Below the pieces are notes generated by a model that was not told the DNA's origin, did not search any database, and saw only the letters and a list, made by a program, of their open reading frames with translations. Shown here in pieces: positions 36,249 to 45,271 of a stretch of 64,000 nt of DNA. Location of the stretch: the NCBI RefSeq assembly GCF_029892105.1, contig NZ_JARZAJ010000023.1, forward strand, positions 1 through 64,000, in the 5' to 3' direction. The position numbers and the translations under genes were made by a program. Origin of the DNA: Kitasatospora sp. GP82. Its GTDB lineage: Bacteria; Actinomycetota; Actinomycetes; Streptomycetales; Streptomycetaceae. Positions within the stretch are counted from its first letter, which is position 1. Every line of letters begins with the position of its first letter.

Positions 36249-37595
36249 TCACTTCTTCACCCGTACCGTCTTGGTCGACCGGGTCTCGAGAGTCATCGAG
36301 TCGGCCTCACTCACGTTCTTACGGAACCGAACCGTACCCTCCTTGGCGTCCACCACGTCCACCACCTTCTGCAGCAGCCTGAACGTGCCTTCGTTCCCGA
36401 TCTCGTGGGCGAGCCGGACCGCCGCGCCCAGCTTGGCGGTGGCGTGGTCCACGTCTCCGGCGCGGTGGGCGGCCATGCCCTCCTGGATCGCGGCGGAGAG
36501 CTCGGCCTGGCCGGTGTAGTGGGCGACCTGGGAGTTGATCCGGGTGGAGGAGGCCAGGTCGTCCGTCCAGACCGCCCTGACCAGGCCCTGGGAGAGCACC
36601 TCGGAGGTGCCGTCGGGCTGTGGCAGGACCAGGCTGACCCGGGCGGCGAGCATCTCGTTGCCGACGGCGGCGGCCGGTACCTCGATACAGACGTGGTAGT
36701 CACGGCTCTCGTCGCCCCAGGAGCCGGTCGGGTAGTCCCCGGCTCGTGGCCCGGCCCCCTCCCGGCGGCCGGTGAGGTCCTCGACCGACGGAGCGACCTG
36801 CTTGACGTACTTCAGCACGGCGTTGGCCGGGGTCCAGATCCGCAGTGCCACATCGGCGACCTGCTTGGCCATCGTCTTCTCCATCATGCTGCGGAAGTCC
36901 TCGGCCAGACCCGAGGGTTCCGCGACGATGTCCACGGTGCCGAGCAGCGTGGAGGAGATCCGGCGCAGCTCGTCGACGTTCCAGTCGGTGCCGACGCCCC
37001 GGCAGTCCACGGTGAAGCTGCCGGTGACGGTGTCCAGGACGCGTTGCAGATCGGCGGGCTTCTCGTGCTCGTTGCGGCCGTCGGTGAGCAGGATGCCGTG
37101 CCGGATGGCGATGTCGGGCCGGGTCTCGAACAGCCGGTGGGCCCGGGACAGCCAGGTGCCGATCGCGGTGCCCCCGCCCGCGTCGAGCTTGCGCAGGGCC
37201 TGTTTGGCCTGCTCCCGGGTGGCGCGGTCGGCGACGGCCAGCCTGCCGTTGCCCGGGTACACCTCGGTGGCCTGGTGGGTTCCGGAGACCACGGCGAAGG
37301 CGACACCGTCCCGCAGTGTGTCGATCGCGACCGCGGTGGCCTCCCTGGCATTGCGCATCTTCTCGGCGGGGTAGTCCATCGACCCCGAGCAGTCGACCAT
37401 GACGACCACCGCGGCGGCGGCCTGCGGACCGCCTGCCGCTGACGTGCCGTCGGCGGCAGGCCGGCCGCCCGAGGTGCCGCCGCCGGTTGCGGTGACCGTC
37501 ACGATCGCGTTCACCTCGCGAGCACCGTCCGCCAGGTACTCGTTCTGGAAGATGTCGACGCTGAAACCCGGGTGCGACTTGGACGAGGTGGTCAT
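36249..37595 (-). CDS. von Willebrand factor A (TerY-like) domain protein
   Basis: A 448-residue cytoplasmic vWA protein without signal peptide. The metal-ion adhesion motif D-C-S-G-S-M lies near residue 68, with a conserved T-D-G further on (L-L-T-D-G-R-N-E) and G-G-G-T-A-I-G-T between them. After the vWA domain comes a beta-rich part and a helical end. vWA proteins of this sort (TerY) recur with PP2C phosphatases and kinases in phosphorylation triads. It lies between the PP2C and FHA genes in the operon. ATG 37595 follows AGGAGC by four bases. Confidence 0.9.
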   Translation of the reverse strand: MTTSSKSHPGFSVDIFQNEYLADGAREVNAIVTVTATGGGTSGGRPAADGTSAAGGPQAAAAVVVMVDCSGSMDYPAEKMRNAREATAVAIDTLRDGVAFAVVSGTHQATEVYPGNGRLAVADRATREQAKQALRKLDAGGGTAIGTWLSRAHRLFETRPDIAIRHGILLTDGRNEHEKPADLQRVLDTVTGSFTVDCRGVGTDWNVDELRRISSTLLGTVDIVAEPSGLAEDFRSMMEKTMAKQVADVALRIWTPANAVLKYVKQVAPSVEDLTGRREGAGPRAGDYPTGSWGDESRDYHVCIEVPAAAVGNEMLAARVSLVLPQPDGTSEVLSQGLVRAVWTDDLASSTRINSQVAHYTGQAELSAAIQEGMAAHRAGDVDHATAKLGAAVRLAHEIGNEGTFRLLQKVVDVVDAKEGTVRFRKNVSEADSMTLETRSTKTVRVKK

Positions 37596-37689
37596 CGCTG
37601 CTCCTGTCGAGCGGTGAGTGAGTCGAGCCGTGCCTGACGTTGAGGGGTCCGCGCGCGGACGGTGCGCGGCGCAGTGCCCTGGCCGGTTG

Positions 37690-38859
37690 TCAGATGGCGG
37701 TGGCGGTGGCGGTGGCGGTGGCGGTGGCGGACGGCAGGTCGGGCAGAGTCCTGAAGGGCTGGAAGTCCACCAGGGTCGGGGCGGGTTCGATGGCCGGCGG
37801 GTCGATCGGCAGGACGGCGACGGTGATGTTGTCGTGTCCGCCGGCGGCGACCGCGAACTTGACCAGCGTCTGGGCGGCCGCGAGTGGGTCGGTCCGGGCG
37901 TCGGCGGGGACGAAGCAGGCCAGGTCGGTGGCGGCCTCGGCGTAGTTCCACAGGCCGTCGGTGCAGATGAGCAGGACGCCCGGGACGTGCGGGGTGAAGC
38001 TGACGGTGTGCGGTTCGAGCTCCTCCGCGTCGGCGCCGAGCCAGCCGGTGATGGCGTGCGCGCGGGGGTCGGCGTACGCCTCGGCCTCGCCCATCAGCCC
38101 GGCGGCGACCACCCGGGCCGCCCAGGAGTCGTCCTCGGTGAGCCGGTACGGGACGGCGGAGACCCGGTCGTCCGGGATCCAGTACGCCCGGGTGTCGCCG
38201 ACCCAGCCGATGGTGATCCGTCCGGCCGCGGAGATCGCGCTGACGTAGGTGCACGCCGGTGCGTTGAGGCTGCCGCCGGACGTGGCCGTCCCGTCGTACG
38301 CCAGGTCGGCGACGGCGCGGGCGGCCTCCTCGATGGCGCCGTGCATCGCGGCGTCGGGCTCCCTGCCCTGCTCCAGGGCTGTCAGCAGGGACTTGGCGGC
38401 GGCCTCGACGGCGGCGGCGGAGGCCTCGTCGGGCCGGGCGGAGGAGGAGACGCCGTCGCAGACCACCGCGACCACGGCGGGTTCGCCGCCGGGCAGCGAG
38501 GTGGCGGCCACGGCGAAGGCGTCCTCGTTGCGGTGGTGGCGCAGGCCGCGGTCGGTGACACCGGCGACGCCCGCCAGCGAGCGCTCCTGGTGGTCGCGCG
38601 GTCTGGGCTGCACGCCTCCGCAGGACTCGCAGTACCCGTCGGCGGCGAGCTCGGCCGAGCCGCAGTGCACGCAGCTCGACGGGGCGGTGACCTCGGCCCC
38701 GTCGGTCCCGGCCGGGCCTTCAGAGCTGTCGCGGTCCTGGCCCGAGTCGGGACCGGGGTCGGGATCGGGGTCGTTCAGATTCCGGCCGCAGGCGCCGCAG
38801 AAGACGTCCTCCGGTTCCAGCGGCTCGGCACAGCTCGGGCACACGGTCTGCTGCGGCAT
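37690..38859 (-). CDS. Zinc-ribbon PP2C-type serine/threonine phosphatase
   Basis: A 389-residue PPM phosphatase and the natural counterpart of the PknG-type kinase. Two zinc ribbons lead: C-P-S-C...C-G-A-C (residues 7-24) and C-V-H-C...C-E-S-C (about 63-80). The PP2C domain starts V-T-D-R-G-L-R-H-H-R-N-E-D-A and has V-V-C-D-G-V-S, V-G-D-T-R-A-Y, C-T-D-G-L and G-G-H-D-N-I-T, the full metal set. The tail ends in an A-T repeat encoded by a 6-bp DNA repeat. Its ATG lies four bases after the kinase stop, so translation is coupled. Confidence 0.94.
   Translation of the reverse strand: MPQQTVCPSCAEPLEPEDVFCGACGRNLNDPDPDPGPDSGQDRDSSEGPAGTDGAEVTAPSSCVHCGSAELAADGYCESCGGVQPRPRDHQERSLAGVAGVTDRGLRHHRNEDAFAVAATSLPGGEPAVVAVVCDGVSSSARPDEASAAAVEAAAKSLLTALEQGREPDAAMHGAIEEAARAVADLAYDGTATSGGSLNAPACTYVSAISAAGRITIGWVGDTRAYWIPDDRVSAVPYRLTEDDSWAARVVAAGLMGEAEAYADPRAHAITGWLGADAEELEPHTVSFTPHVPGVLLICTDGLWNYAEAATDLACFVPADARTDPLAAAQTLVKFAVAAGGHDNITVAVLPIDPPAIEPAPTLVDFQPFRTLPDLPSATATATATATAI
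37695..37730. repeat. Hexanucleotide repeat at the end of the PP2C gene
   Basis: Six perfect TGGCGG units in tandem (36 bp), which on the coding strand encode an Ala-Thr run just before the stop codon. Slippage would change tail length without a frameshift. Confidence 0.9.
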
Positions 38860-38863
38860 TGCT

Positions 38864-41350
38864 TCACACCCACGTCCGGGGGCGGGCTCGGTTCGCCCGC
38901 TCCACCATCTCGATCCTGGCTTCGGCCCGGTCGGACAACCGCGCCAACACTCGGTAGGAGTGTTCCAGAGCGAACCGCAGTTCCCGCTCGCTCGCCGGAT
39001 GCCCCAGCACCCGCACGGCGGCGCTCACACCCTCGCCGGGCAGTCCGGCCAGTACCCAGGCGAGGGCGCTGTCCAGCACCTCGACCGCCAACTCCTCGCG
39101 TCGCCGGGCGTCCAGGGTGAGCCCGGACAGCTGCTCGGAGCACTGCACCAGGTCGGGGCCGAGTGCCTCCTCGGCGGGCCGACCGCGCAGCCGGGCCCGG
39201 ACGGCGCCGATCCGGGCGGCGGTGAAGTGCGTGGACACCTCGGGCACGGACTCCAGGGCGTGTACCGCGCCGGCCCTGTCCCCGGCGGCCAGCAGCACCC
39301 GGGCCAGGCCGAAGGCGGCGCTGACGTAGGCCGGGTCGGTGGTGCCGACCAGTCGGTAGAACTCGGCCGCGTCCTCGCCCTCACCGAGCAGTCCGGCGCA
39401 CAGGGCCAGGCCCAGCTTGGGCGCGGCCTCGCCGGGGAACGCGTCGTAGACGGCGTCGAACGCCTCCGCGGCCTCGGCGACCCGGGTGGCCGGCTCGCCC
39501 TCCGCCGGTCCGATCGCGAGCGCGGCCAGCCCCCGGTACCAGACGACCCGCCAGTCGCCGGGATGGTCGGCCTCCAGCCCGCGGAGCGCTCCGTCCACCG
39601 CGGGCCCGTCCCGGAGCTCCAGGTGCGCGCGGAGTTGACGAAGCCGCAGCTCGACCGAGGTGACCGGTGCGGTGGCCAGGGCCGCCAGCGCCTCGGCGGG
39701 TGCGCCGGCGACCAGGCTGGCGAGGAAGCCGGCGTTCGGGTCGGCGGGGTCGACGCGGGGTACCGGCAGGGCCAGCGCGGCCGTCCCGGGGTCGGGCGGT
39801 GTGGTGGACAACTCGGTCTCCACCACGCGTAGTTCGGGGCCGAAGAGGGTGGAGAGCGCGGGGCGCGGGCGACCGTCCTGCAGGCTCAGCACCTCGCGCA
39901 GCACACCGGTCAGCTGGTCGGCCATCTCCTCTGCGGAGGCGAAGCGCCGGACCGGGTCCGGGTCGGTGGCGCGGACCAGGAAGCGGTAGTACGACTCGTA
40001 CCTGGCGAACAGCGGCACCTGCTCGGGGTCGGGCAGTGCGTAGCGGTAGGCGGTCGAGTAGCCCTGGAAGTCGAAGGTGAGAACGGCCAGGGTGCGGGCC
40101 ACCGTGTAGAGGTCGGAGGCGGGGGACGGGCCGTGGGTGGCGATCTCGGGCGCCTGGTAGCCGACGGTCCCGTAGATCGGGCCCTCGTCGTCGAGGCGGC
40201 GGACGGCACCCATATCGATGATCTTGAGCGAGTCCTCGGCCTGTATCACGTTGTCGATCTTGAAGTCGCAGTAGACCAGCCCGCGGCTGTGCAGGTAACC
40301 CAGCGCGGGCAGCGCCTCCAGCGCGTACGCAATGGCCTGCTCGACCGGCAGCGGGTCGCGGTGGCCCTCGGGGGTGCGGCGCTCGTTCGCGATGTCCTTG
40401 AGCGACTTGCCGCCGACGTACTCCATCACGATGTAGCCGTCGGTGGAGCCGGTGCGCAGGTCGGGGTGCTCGACGAAGTTGATGATCCGGACGATGTTCG
40501 GGTGGTCCACCTCGGCCAGGAACCGGCGTTCGGCTATCGCGACTGCCAGGGCGTCCTCGTCGCCGGTGTCCAGCAGGCCCTTGAGCACCACCCAGCGGTC
40601 GCTGACCCGACGGTCCACCGCCAGGTAGATCCAGCCGAGGCCGCCGTGCGCCAGGCAGCCCAGCACCTCGTACTGGCCGCCCACCACGTCGCCGTGCCCC
40701 AGCTTGGGCGTGAACGAGTACGCAGTGCCGCACTTGGTGCAGAAACCTTCGGGACGGCCCGGGCTGCCGTTCTTCTCCCGGCCCACCGGGGCGTCGCACC
40801 TGCTGCAGAACCGCTTGCGCTCCGGTACCTGCGGATCGGTCAGTACGGCCGCCGCCGGATCGGGCCTGGGGACGCTCGGCACCGTCACCAGGCCGGCGCC
40901 CAGGTTGCCCCGCCGCGCCGTGCCCGAGCTGCCGCCGCTGCTGCTGCGCACCGAGACCGAACGGCCGCTGCCGGTACGGCCCGAGCGGTGCGAGCGGGAG
41001 CGGCCCGACATCGACCGTCCCGAACCGGACCGTCCCGAACCGGCCGTACCCGTCGAGCCGGTCCTGGACGAGTCCGGTGAACCGACGCGGGCCGAGGGTA
41101 CGTACGGCTGGGTCCGTGTCCCCGCCTCCTGCGGCGCCAGCCCGCACTCGTCGCAGTACCCGTCGGCGTCGATCGTTCCCGGGCAGCCCCTGGCGCACCC
41201 GTCGCCGACGCCCGGCGCAGCTCCGGAGGCGGTTGCCGCGGCCGGAGCCGGGGGAACAGCCGCCGGAGCCAGTCCGCACTCGTCGCAGTACCCGTCGGCG
41301 TCGATCGTCCCCGCGCCGGAGCACTCCGGCCGCGCACATGCCTCACCCAT
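38864..41350 (-). CDS. pknG: PknG-type serine/threonine protein kinase with zinc ribbons and TPRs
   Basis: An 828-residue soluble kinase. Two near-identical ribbons (C-x4-C ... T-I-D-A-D-G-Y-C-D-E-C-G at 5-26 and 52-70) precede a Ser/Arg/Gly-rich stretch (90-148). The rubredoxin-like part has C182-x-x-C185 and C204-x-x-C207. The kinase domain has A-H-G-G-L-G (234-239), Lys257, catalytic Asp362 in Y-C-D-F-K-I-D-N and D379-M-G in place of DFG. TPR-like helices fill 530-800. In mycobacteria PknG phosphorylates the FHA protein GarA in response to amino acids sensed by GlnH/GlnX, both encoded upstream here. ATG 41350 is five bases after the preceding stop. Confidence 0.95.
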   Translation of the reverse strand: MGEACARPECSGAGTIDADGYCDECGLAPAAVPPAPAAATASGAAPGVGDGCARGCPGTIDADGYCDECGLAPQEAGTRTQPYVPSARVGSPDSSRTGSTGTAGSGRSGSGRSMSGRSRSHRSGRTGSGRSVSVRSSSGGSSGTARRGNLGAGLVTVPSVPRPDPAAAVLTDPQVPERKRFCSRCDAPVGREKNGSPGRPEGFCTKCGTAYSFTPKLGHGDVVGGQYEVLGCLAHGGLGWIYLAVDRRVSDRWVVLKGLLDTGDEDALAVAIAERRFLAEVDHPNIVRIINFVEHPDLRTGSTDGYIVMEYVGGKSLKDIANERRTPEGHRDPLPVEQAIAYALEALPALGYLHSRGLVYCDFKIDNVIQAEDSLKIIDMGAVRRLDDEGPIYGTVGYQAPEIATHGPSPASDLYTVARTLAVLTFDFQGYSTAYRYALPDPEQVPLFARYESYYRFLVRATDPDPVRRFASAEEMADQLTGVLREVLSLQDGRPRPALSTLFGPELRVVETELSTTPPDPGTAALALPVPRVDPADPNAGFLASLVAGAPAEALAALATAPVTSVELRLRQLRAHLELRDGPAVDGALRGLEADHPGDWRVVWYRGLAALAIGPAEGEPATRVAEAAEAFDAVYDAFPGEAAPKLGLALCAGLLGEGEDAAEFYRLVGTTDPAYVSAAFGLARVLLAAGDRAGAVHALESVPEVSTHFTAARIGAVRARLRGRPAEEALGPDLVQCSEQLSGLTLDARRREELAVEVLDSALAWVLAGLPGEGVSAAVRVLGHPASERELRFALEHSYRVLARLSDRAEARIEMVERANRARPRTWV

Positions 41351-41355
41351 GAACC

Positions 41356-42711
41356 TCAAGCCCCCCGCTCGTCCTGGTACCCGTCCGCCGGTTCCGCAAC
41401 CGGTGTCGTCGTCTCCGGCCGGCCTGGCCGCAGCGCCTGCTGGAAGCGGCTCACCGCCTCGGCCGCCGCCCGCAGGTCGCACGGCGCGCTCCACAGCAGC
41501 CAACGGGCCTTCTCGAAGCGCTCGATGACCTCCGGGTCCTCGGCCAGGCCGAGTCGGGCGGCCATCGACTTGTACGCCTCCAGGCGTCCGCGCAGCTCGG
41601 CCCGGAGGGCGAGCGGCTGGGCGACCTCGGTGAGCGACTGCCGCGCCCGGGTGAGTTCCTTGGCGGCGGCGTCCTCCAGGACGTCCAGCAGCGGTGCCAG
41701 CCGGTGCCACTGGCCGGTCTGCTGCAAGTCCACTGCCAGGACGATCCGTTCGCGCAGTGCGGAGGCCGGTCCCGGAACGGCCGGGACCTCGGTCGCGGCG
41801 ATCTTCGCCAGCACCTCGCCCCGGGCCCGGCGGGCCTCGGCGAGTGTGGCGTCGGCGCGTTGCAGCAGGTCGCCGACCTGTTGCAGGCGCTCGTGGGCCT
41901 CGTCGCGCAGTCGCAGCAGGCCCTCCAGCTCGACCCGGATCCCGTCCAGTTCCCGCCCGGCCCCGTCGAAGCGCCCGGTGTCCACCACACCCGAGCCCGG
42001 GGCGAAGGGACCGGCGCCGGTGGGGGTGTCGCTGCCGCGCTGCGCGGGTACCCGGACCGGCCGCCAGAGCGCGAGCGGGTCGGCCAGTACCTCGGCCCGC
42101 AGCTGGCCCAACTCCTCGGTCAGCCTGGCCAGATCGTCGCCCAGCGGGTGCGAACCCGGCCGTACGCCGACCGAGACCGCGAGCATCTGCACCCGACCGA
42201 GCTCGGCCAGCAGCAGGTCGATCCGGGCGGGCAGCGCGGACCAGACCGTGTCGGCGGCGTGCACCACCTCCAGCACGGTGGCGTACCACGCGTTCATCCG
42301 CTCCATCAGCTCGTCCAGGCTGATCCGCTCCGCCAGCCGGGCCGGTCCCGGGCCTGCCACGTCCGGCAGTTGGCCGCCGGAGACGATCACGGCGGCGCCG
42401 CCGAGCAGCTCGCTCAGCTCGGCCAGTTCGGCGGCGCCCGGCCGGTTGCGGCGGGAGCGGACCGCCCGTGCGGAGGCCAGTGCCTCCGAGTAGCGGTCGA
42501 ACAGCGCCCAGAGCAGCGTCAGGCCCTGCGCGGCGACGGACCAGCGCTCCTCGGTCCGGCCGCTCAGCGCGGCGCCCTCCAGCAGCCGACGGCCCGGGTG
42601 GTCCTGCAGGGCCAGCAGCGCCGCCTCCACGGCATCGCGCTCCGCGCCCAGCCGCGCGAGTGCGCGGTCCACCTCCTCCCGGTTCATCACCGGGCCAGCA
42701 GATCCTGCCAA
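41356..42711 (-). CDS. Unrecognised helical protein within the PknG operon
   Basis: A 451-residue, almost wholly helical cytoplasmic protein with no signal, membrane span or family motif I can name. Heptad-like stretches such as E-L-E-G-L-L-R-L-R-D-E-A-H-E-R-L-Q-Q-V suggest coiled coils around residues 255-330. It lies between glnH and pknG, with its stop five bases before the kinase ATG, so it is very probably part of the signalling unit, perhaps an adaptor. The start is TTG 42711 behind GGAAGG; GTG 42690 and ATG 42687 are alternatives. Confidence 0.8.
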   Translation of the reverse strand: MAGSAGPVMNREEVDRALARLGAERDAVEAALLALQDHPGRRLLEGAALSGRTEERWSVAAQGLTLLWALFDRYSEALASARAVRSRRNRPGAAELAELSELLGGAAVIVSGGQLPDVAGPGPARLAERISLDELMERMNAWYATVLEVVHAADTVWSALPARIDLLLAELGRVQMLAVSVGVRPGSHPLGDDLARLTEELGQLRAEVLADPLALWRPVRVPAQRGSDTPTGAGPFAPGSGVVDTGRFDGAGRELDGIRVELEGLLRLRDEAHERLQQVGDLLQRADATLAEARRARGEVLAKIAATEVPAVPGPASALRERIVLAVDLQQTGQWHRLAPLLDVLEDAAAKELTRARQSLTEVAQPLALRAELRGRLEAYKSMAARLGLAEDPEVIERFEKARWLLWSAPCDLRAAAEAVSRFQQALRPGRPETTTPVAEPADGYQDERGA

Positions 42712-42754
42712 CGCTCCGTCCTTCCTGTGTTCCCGGGTCCATGATGGTGTGACG

Positions 42755-43693
42755 TCACTTGAGGTACTCCGCCGGGTCGGCGCCCATGCTGGCAGCCAGC
42801 CAGTGGTCGTAGCTCGCCCGCCAGCCGCCGTTCGCCCGGTAGTCCACCAGCACCTGGTTCACCCGCGCCACCAGGTCGGTGTCCTCCTTCTTCATCGCGA
42901 TGCCCATATGGGCGGTCGCGATCGGCTCGCCGGCCTGCTCGACCGTCGGATCCTGCGCGACCTGGGCGGCCGCCAGCACGGTGTCGGTGAGTGTGGCGTC
43001 CACCTGGCCGAGCTGCATCAGGACCAGGCAGTCCAGCTGGTTCTCCACCACCTTGACCTCGGCCGTGCCGTACGGGTTCTGCCTGAGCACCGCCTGCGAG
43101 GACGACTGGTCGGCCACACAGGCACGTCTGCCCCTGAGCCCCTGCTCGATACCGGTCACCTTCGCCGCCTTCGGCACCACCAGCCGCTGGCCGCTGCTGA
43201 AGTACGGGGCGGAGAAGGCGGTGTCCTGCCAGCGCTCGCAGGTGATCGTCATCGTACGGGCGATCAGATCGACCTGGCCGCTCTTGATGGCTTCAATACG
43301 CCTGGCCGTCGGGACGGTCAGATAGGTCACCTTGTCCGGGTCGCCGAGGATCGCCTTGGCCACCGCGCGGGCCAGGTCGATGTCGAAGCCCTCGATCCGG
43401 CCGGTCTGCGGGTTGCGGTAGCCCCAGTGGTAGCTGTTCTGGTCCACCCCGACGACCAGCATGCCGCGCCGCCTGATCTGCTGGACCTTCGGCCCGCTCT
43501 CGTTCGAACTGGGCTGCGCCGTACGGTCCTCGCAGCCGCCGGCCAGGTCGGCCGTCGGCTGCGGCGCAGCGGCCGCCGCTTCTGACCGCACCGCAGCCGG
43601 GCCGGCCGCTCCCGAGGCCCCCGGGCCGAGCAGGCCCGCTGCGAGCAGGGCCGCGCCCGTCAGCTTCGCCGTACGCACCGTCATCCTGTGCAC
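42755..43693 (-). CDS. glnH: GlnH-like amino-acid binding protein of the PknG system
   Basis: A 312-residue exported family 3 solute-binding protein. The Sec signal spans about residues 1-30 (A-A-L-L-A-A-G-L-L-G). The binding fold shows V-G-V-D-Q-N-S-Y-H-W-G-Y, G-F-D-I-D-L-A-R-A-V and the D-L-I-A-R-T-M-T-I-T strand typical of polar amino-acid binders. Unlike mycobacterial GlnH it has no lipobox cysteine. No permease or ATPase accompanies it, so it is a sensor component rather than a transporter part. GTG 43693 has GGGGGAG six bases upstream. Confidence 0.9.
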   Translation of the reverse strand: MHRMTVRTAKLTGAALLAAGLLGPGASGAAGPAAVRSEAAAAAPQPTADLAGGCEDRTAQPSSNESGPKVQQIRRRGMLVVGVDQNSYHWGYRNPQTGRIEGFDIDLARAVAKAILGDPDKVTYLTVPTARRIEAIKSGQVDLIARTMTITCERWQDTAFSAPYFSSGQRLVVPKAAKVTGIEQGLRGRRACVADQSSSQAVLRQNPYGTAEVKVVENQLDCLVLMQLGQVDATLTDTVLAAAQVAQDPTVEQAGEPIATAHMGIAMKKEDTDLVARVNQVLVDYRANGGWRASYDHWLAASMGADPAEYLK

Positions 43694-43706
43694 CGTCAGC
43701 TCCCCC

Positions 43707-45101
43707 TCACCGGTACTCGGCCAGCCGGCGCCCGAGGCCCCGGACCACGCCGGCCGCCGCCAGCACTGCCAGGAACGCGGCACCGGCCGCCACGGAGTAG
43801 AGGACGCCGTCGGTGCCCTTCGCCGACCGCTCGAACGCCGTCCGCTCGGCCGTCGCGGCCTGGGCGAGCTGCTGGTCGAGTGCGGTGAAGGCGCCCTCGG
43901 CGGAGTCGCCGCCGGTACCGACCGTGGTGCGCAGCGCGGCCTCGTAGTCGCCCTGCTCGTTGCTCTTCGCGGCGGCGCGGTGGCGCGCCTCCCAGGTGGT
44001 GAAGAGGGACTGGGCCCGGACCAGGGCCGCATCGGCCTCGCCGGGTGCGGCGGTTCTGGCGCGACCCAGGGTGCCGCCGCCCGCCCGGGTGCTGCCGTCA
44101 CCTGCGCTGCTGCCACCTGCGCTGCCGTCCGCCGGCGGCGGACCGGCCAGCGAACCGGTGATCGCGGCCCAGCGCTCGGTGTAGGTGTCGGAGGCACCCC
44201 GGGCGACCAGGTCGAGGTTCTCCGCCGTGTGCGACTGGAGCGCCTCGATCCTGGCCTGGTCGAGCGTCCGCAGCGGGAGGGCGCCGCGCTGCCGGCTGTC
44301 CGTCAGATCGGAGTGGACCGACAGACTGCCCGCCGCCAGCCAGAGCACCGCTGCCAGCACGGCGGCCGTCGCGCCGAGCAGGCCGGGGTTGAAAACCCGA
44401 TTGGTCCGGCGAAACAGGAGCTGCTGGCAGCGGACCAGTGCCGCCAGCGCCAGTCCACCGAGCACCAGCGCCGCCCACGGGAAGGACCCGGCGGCCGCAT
44501 AGTCCCCGTCCAGCCGCCCGGCCTCGGCCGCAGCCAGACGCTGCGCGGCGGGCAGCATGCTCTCCTGCAACTGCGCGGAGGCGTACCGCAGATACGCCCC
44601 GCCGAGCGGCAGGCCCTGCCGGTTGTCCGCCCCGGCGGTCTCCACCAGGCCCGCGTACTGCGGGAGTTGCCGGTTGAGTGCGGTGACCCACTGCTGGGCG
44701 TCGGAGGAGCCGGTCCGCGCGGCGGACTCGGTGAGGAGACGGGCAGCGGTGTCCAGGTCGGCGCGGTAGCGGTCGCGGACGGACTGCGGCGCGTCGCCCG
44801 CGAGCAGGAAGGCGGAGGCGGCGGTGGCGTCCGCGTCGGCGAGCGAGCGGTAGATCTCGGCGGCGTTCTGGCTGAGCGGTTGGCTGTGCGAGACGACCTG
44901 GTCCGCCGCGCGGGCCCGGCCGATCACCTGCCAGGCCGCCAGGGTGCCGAAGGCCAGGACCAGCACGGTCAGCAGGATGCCTGCCGTGCGTAGTCGGCCC
45001 GGTGCGGTGTCCACCGTCCGCCGCAGCTGTGCGAGTGCGCGCTGCGGTGCGGACGGCAGCGGTCTCGGTGCGACGTCCCCCGTCTGTACCGGTGCTGCCA
45101 C
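43707..45101 (-). CDS. glnX: GlnX-like four-helix membrane protein
   Basis: A 464-residue integral membrane protein, first gene of the operon. Four hydrophobic helices are visible (about residues 39-60, 212-230, 241-262 and 435-458). They frame two large helical extracytoplasmic regions, the topology described for mycobacterial GlnX, which couples GlnH to PknG. Helical sensor-like loops resemble methyl-accepting ligand domains. GTG 45101 has GAGG nine bases upstream; GTG 45110 sits directly on the ribosome site. It is followed by glnH after 13 bases. Assignment rests on topology and gene order. Confidence 0.82.
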   Translation of the reverse strand: MAAPVQTGDVAPRPLPSAPQRALAQLRRTVDTAPGRLRTAGILLTVLVLAFGTLAAWQVIGRARAADQVVSHSQPLSQNAAEIYRSLADADATAASAFLLAGDAPQSVRDRYRADLDTAARLLTESAARTGSSDAQQWVTALNRQLPQYAGLVETAGADNRQGLPLGGAYLRYASAQLQESMLPAAQRLAAAEAGRLDGDYAAAGSFPWAALVLGGLALAALVRCQQLLFRRTNRVFNPGLLGATAAVLAAVLWLAAGSLSVHSDLTDSRQRGALPLRTLDQARIEALQSHTAENLDLVARGASDTYTERWAAITGSLAGPPPADGSAGGSSAGDGSTRAGGGTLGRARTAAPGEADAALVRAQSLFTTWEARHRAAAKSNEQGDYEAALRTTVGTGGDSAEGAFTALDQQLAQAATAERTAFERSAKGTDGVLYSVAAGAAFLAVLAAAGVVRGLGRRLAEYR

Positions 45102-45271
45102 CTGCCCCACCCTCCCCCGTGGGCGGCCCCGCCCACCGGAGCCCGCCCGTTGCCAGCAGTATGGCCGCAGGTTCGGGCGGCCACACGCGAGTTGTGCGGC
45201 TCTTGAGCTTCGGTGCTCCTCGACTCCCCGGCCTCGGCCCGGTAACGCCCATCGTGAGGCGTCCTACGGCC

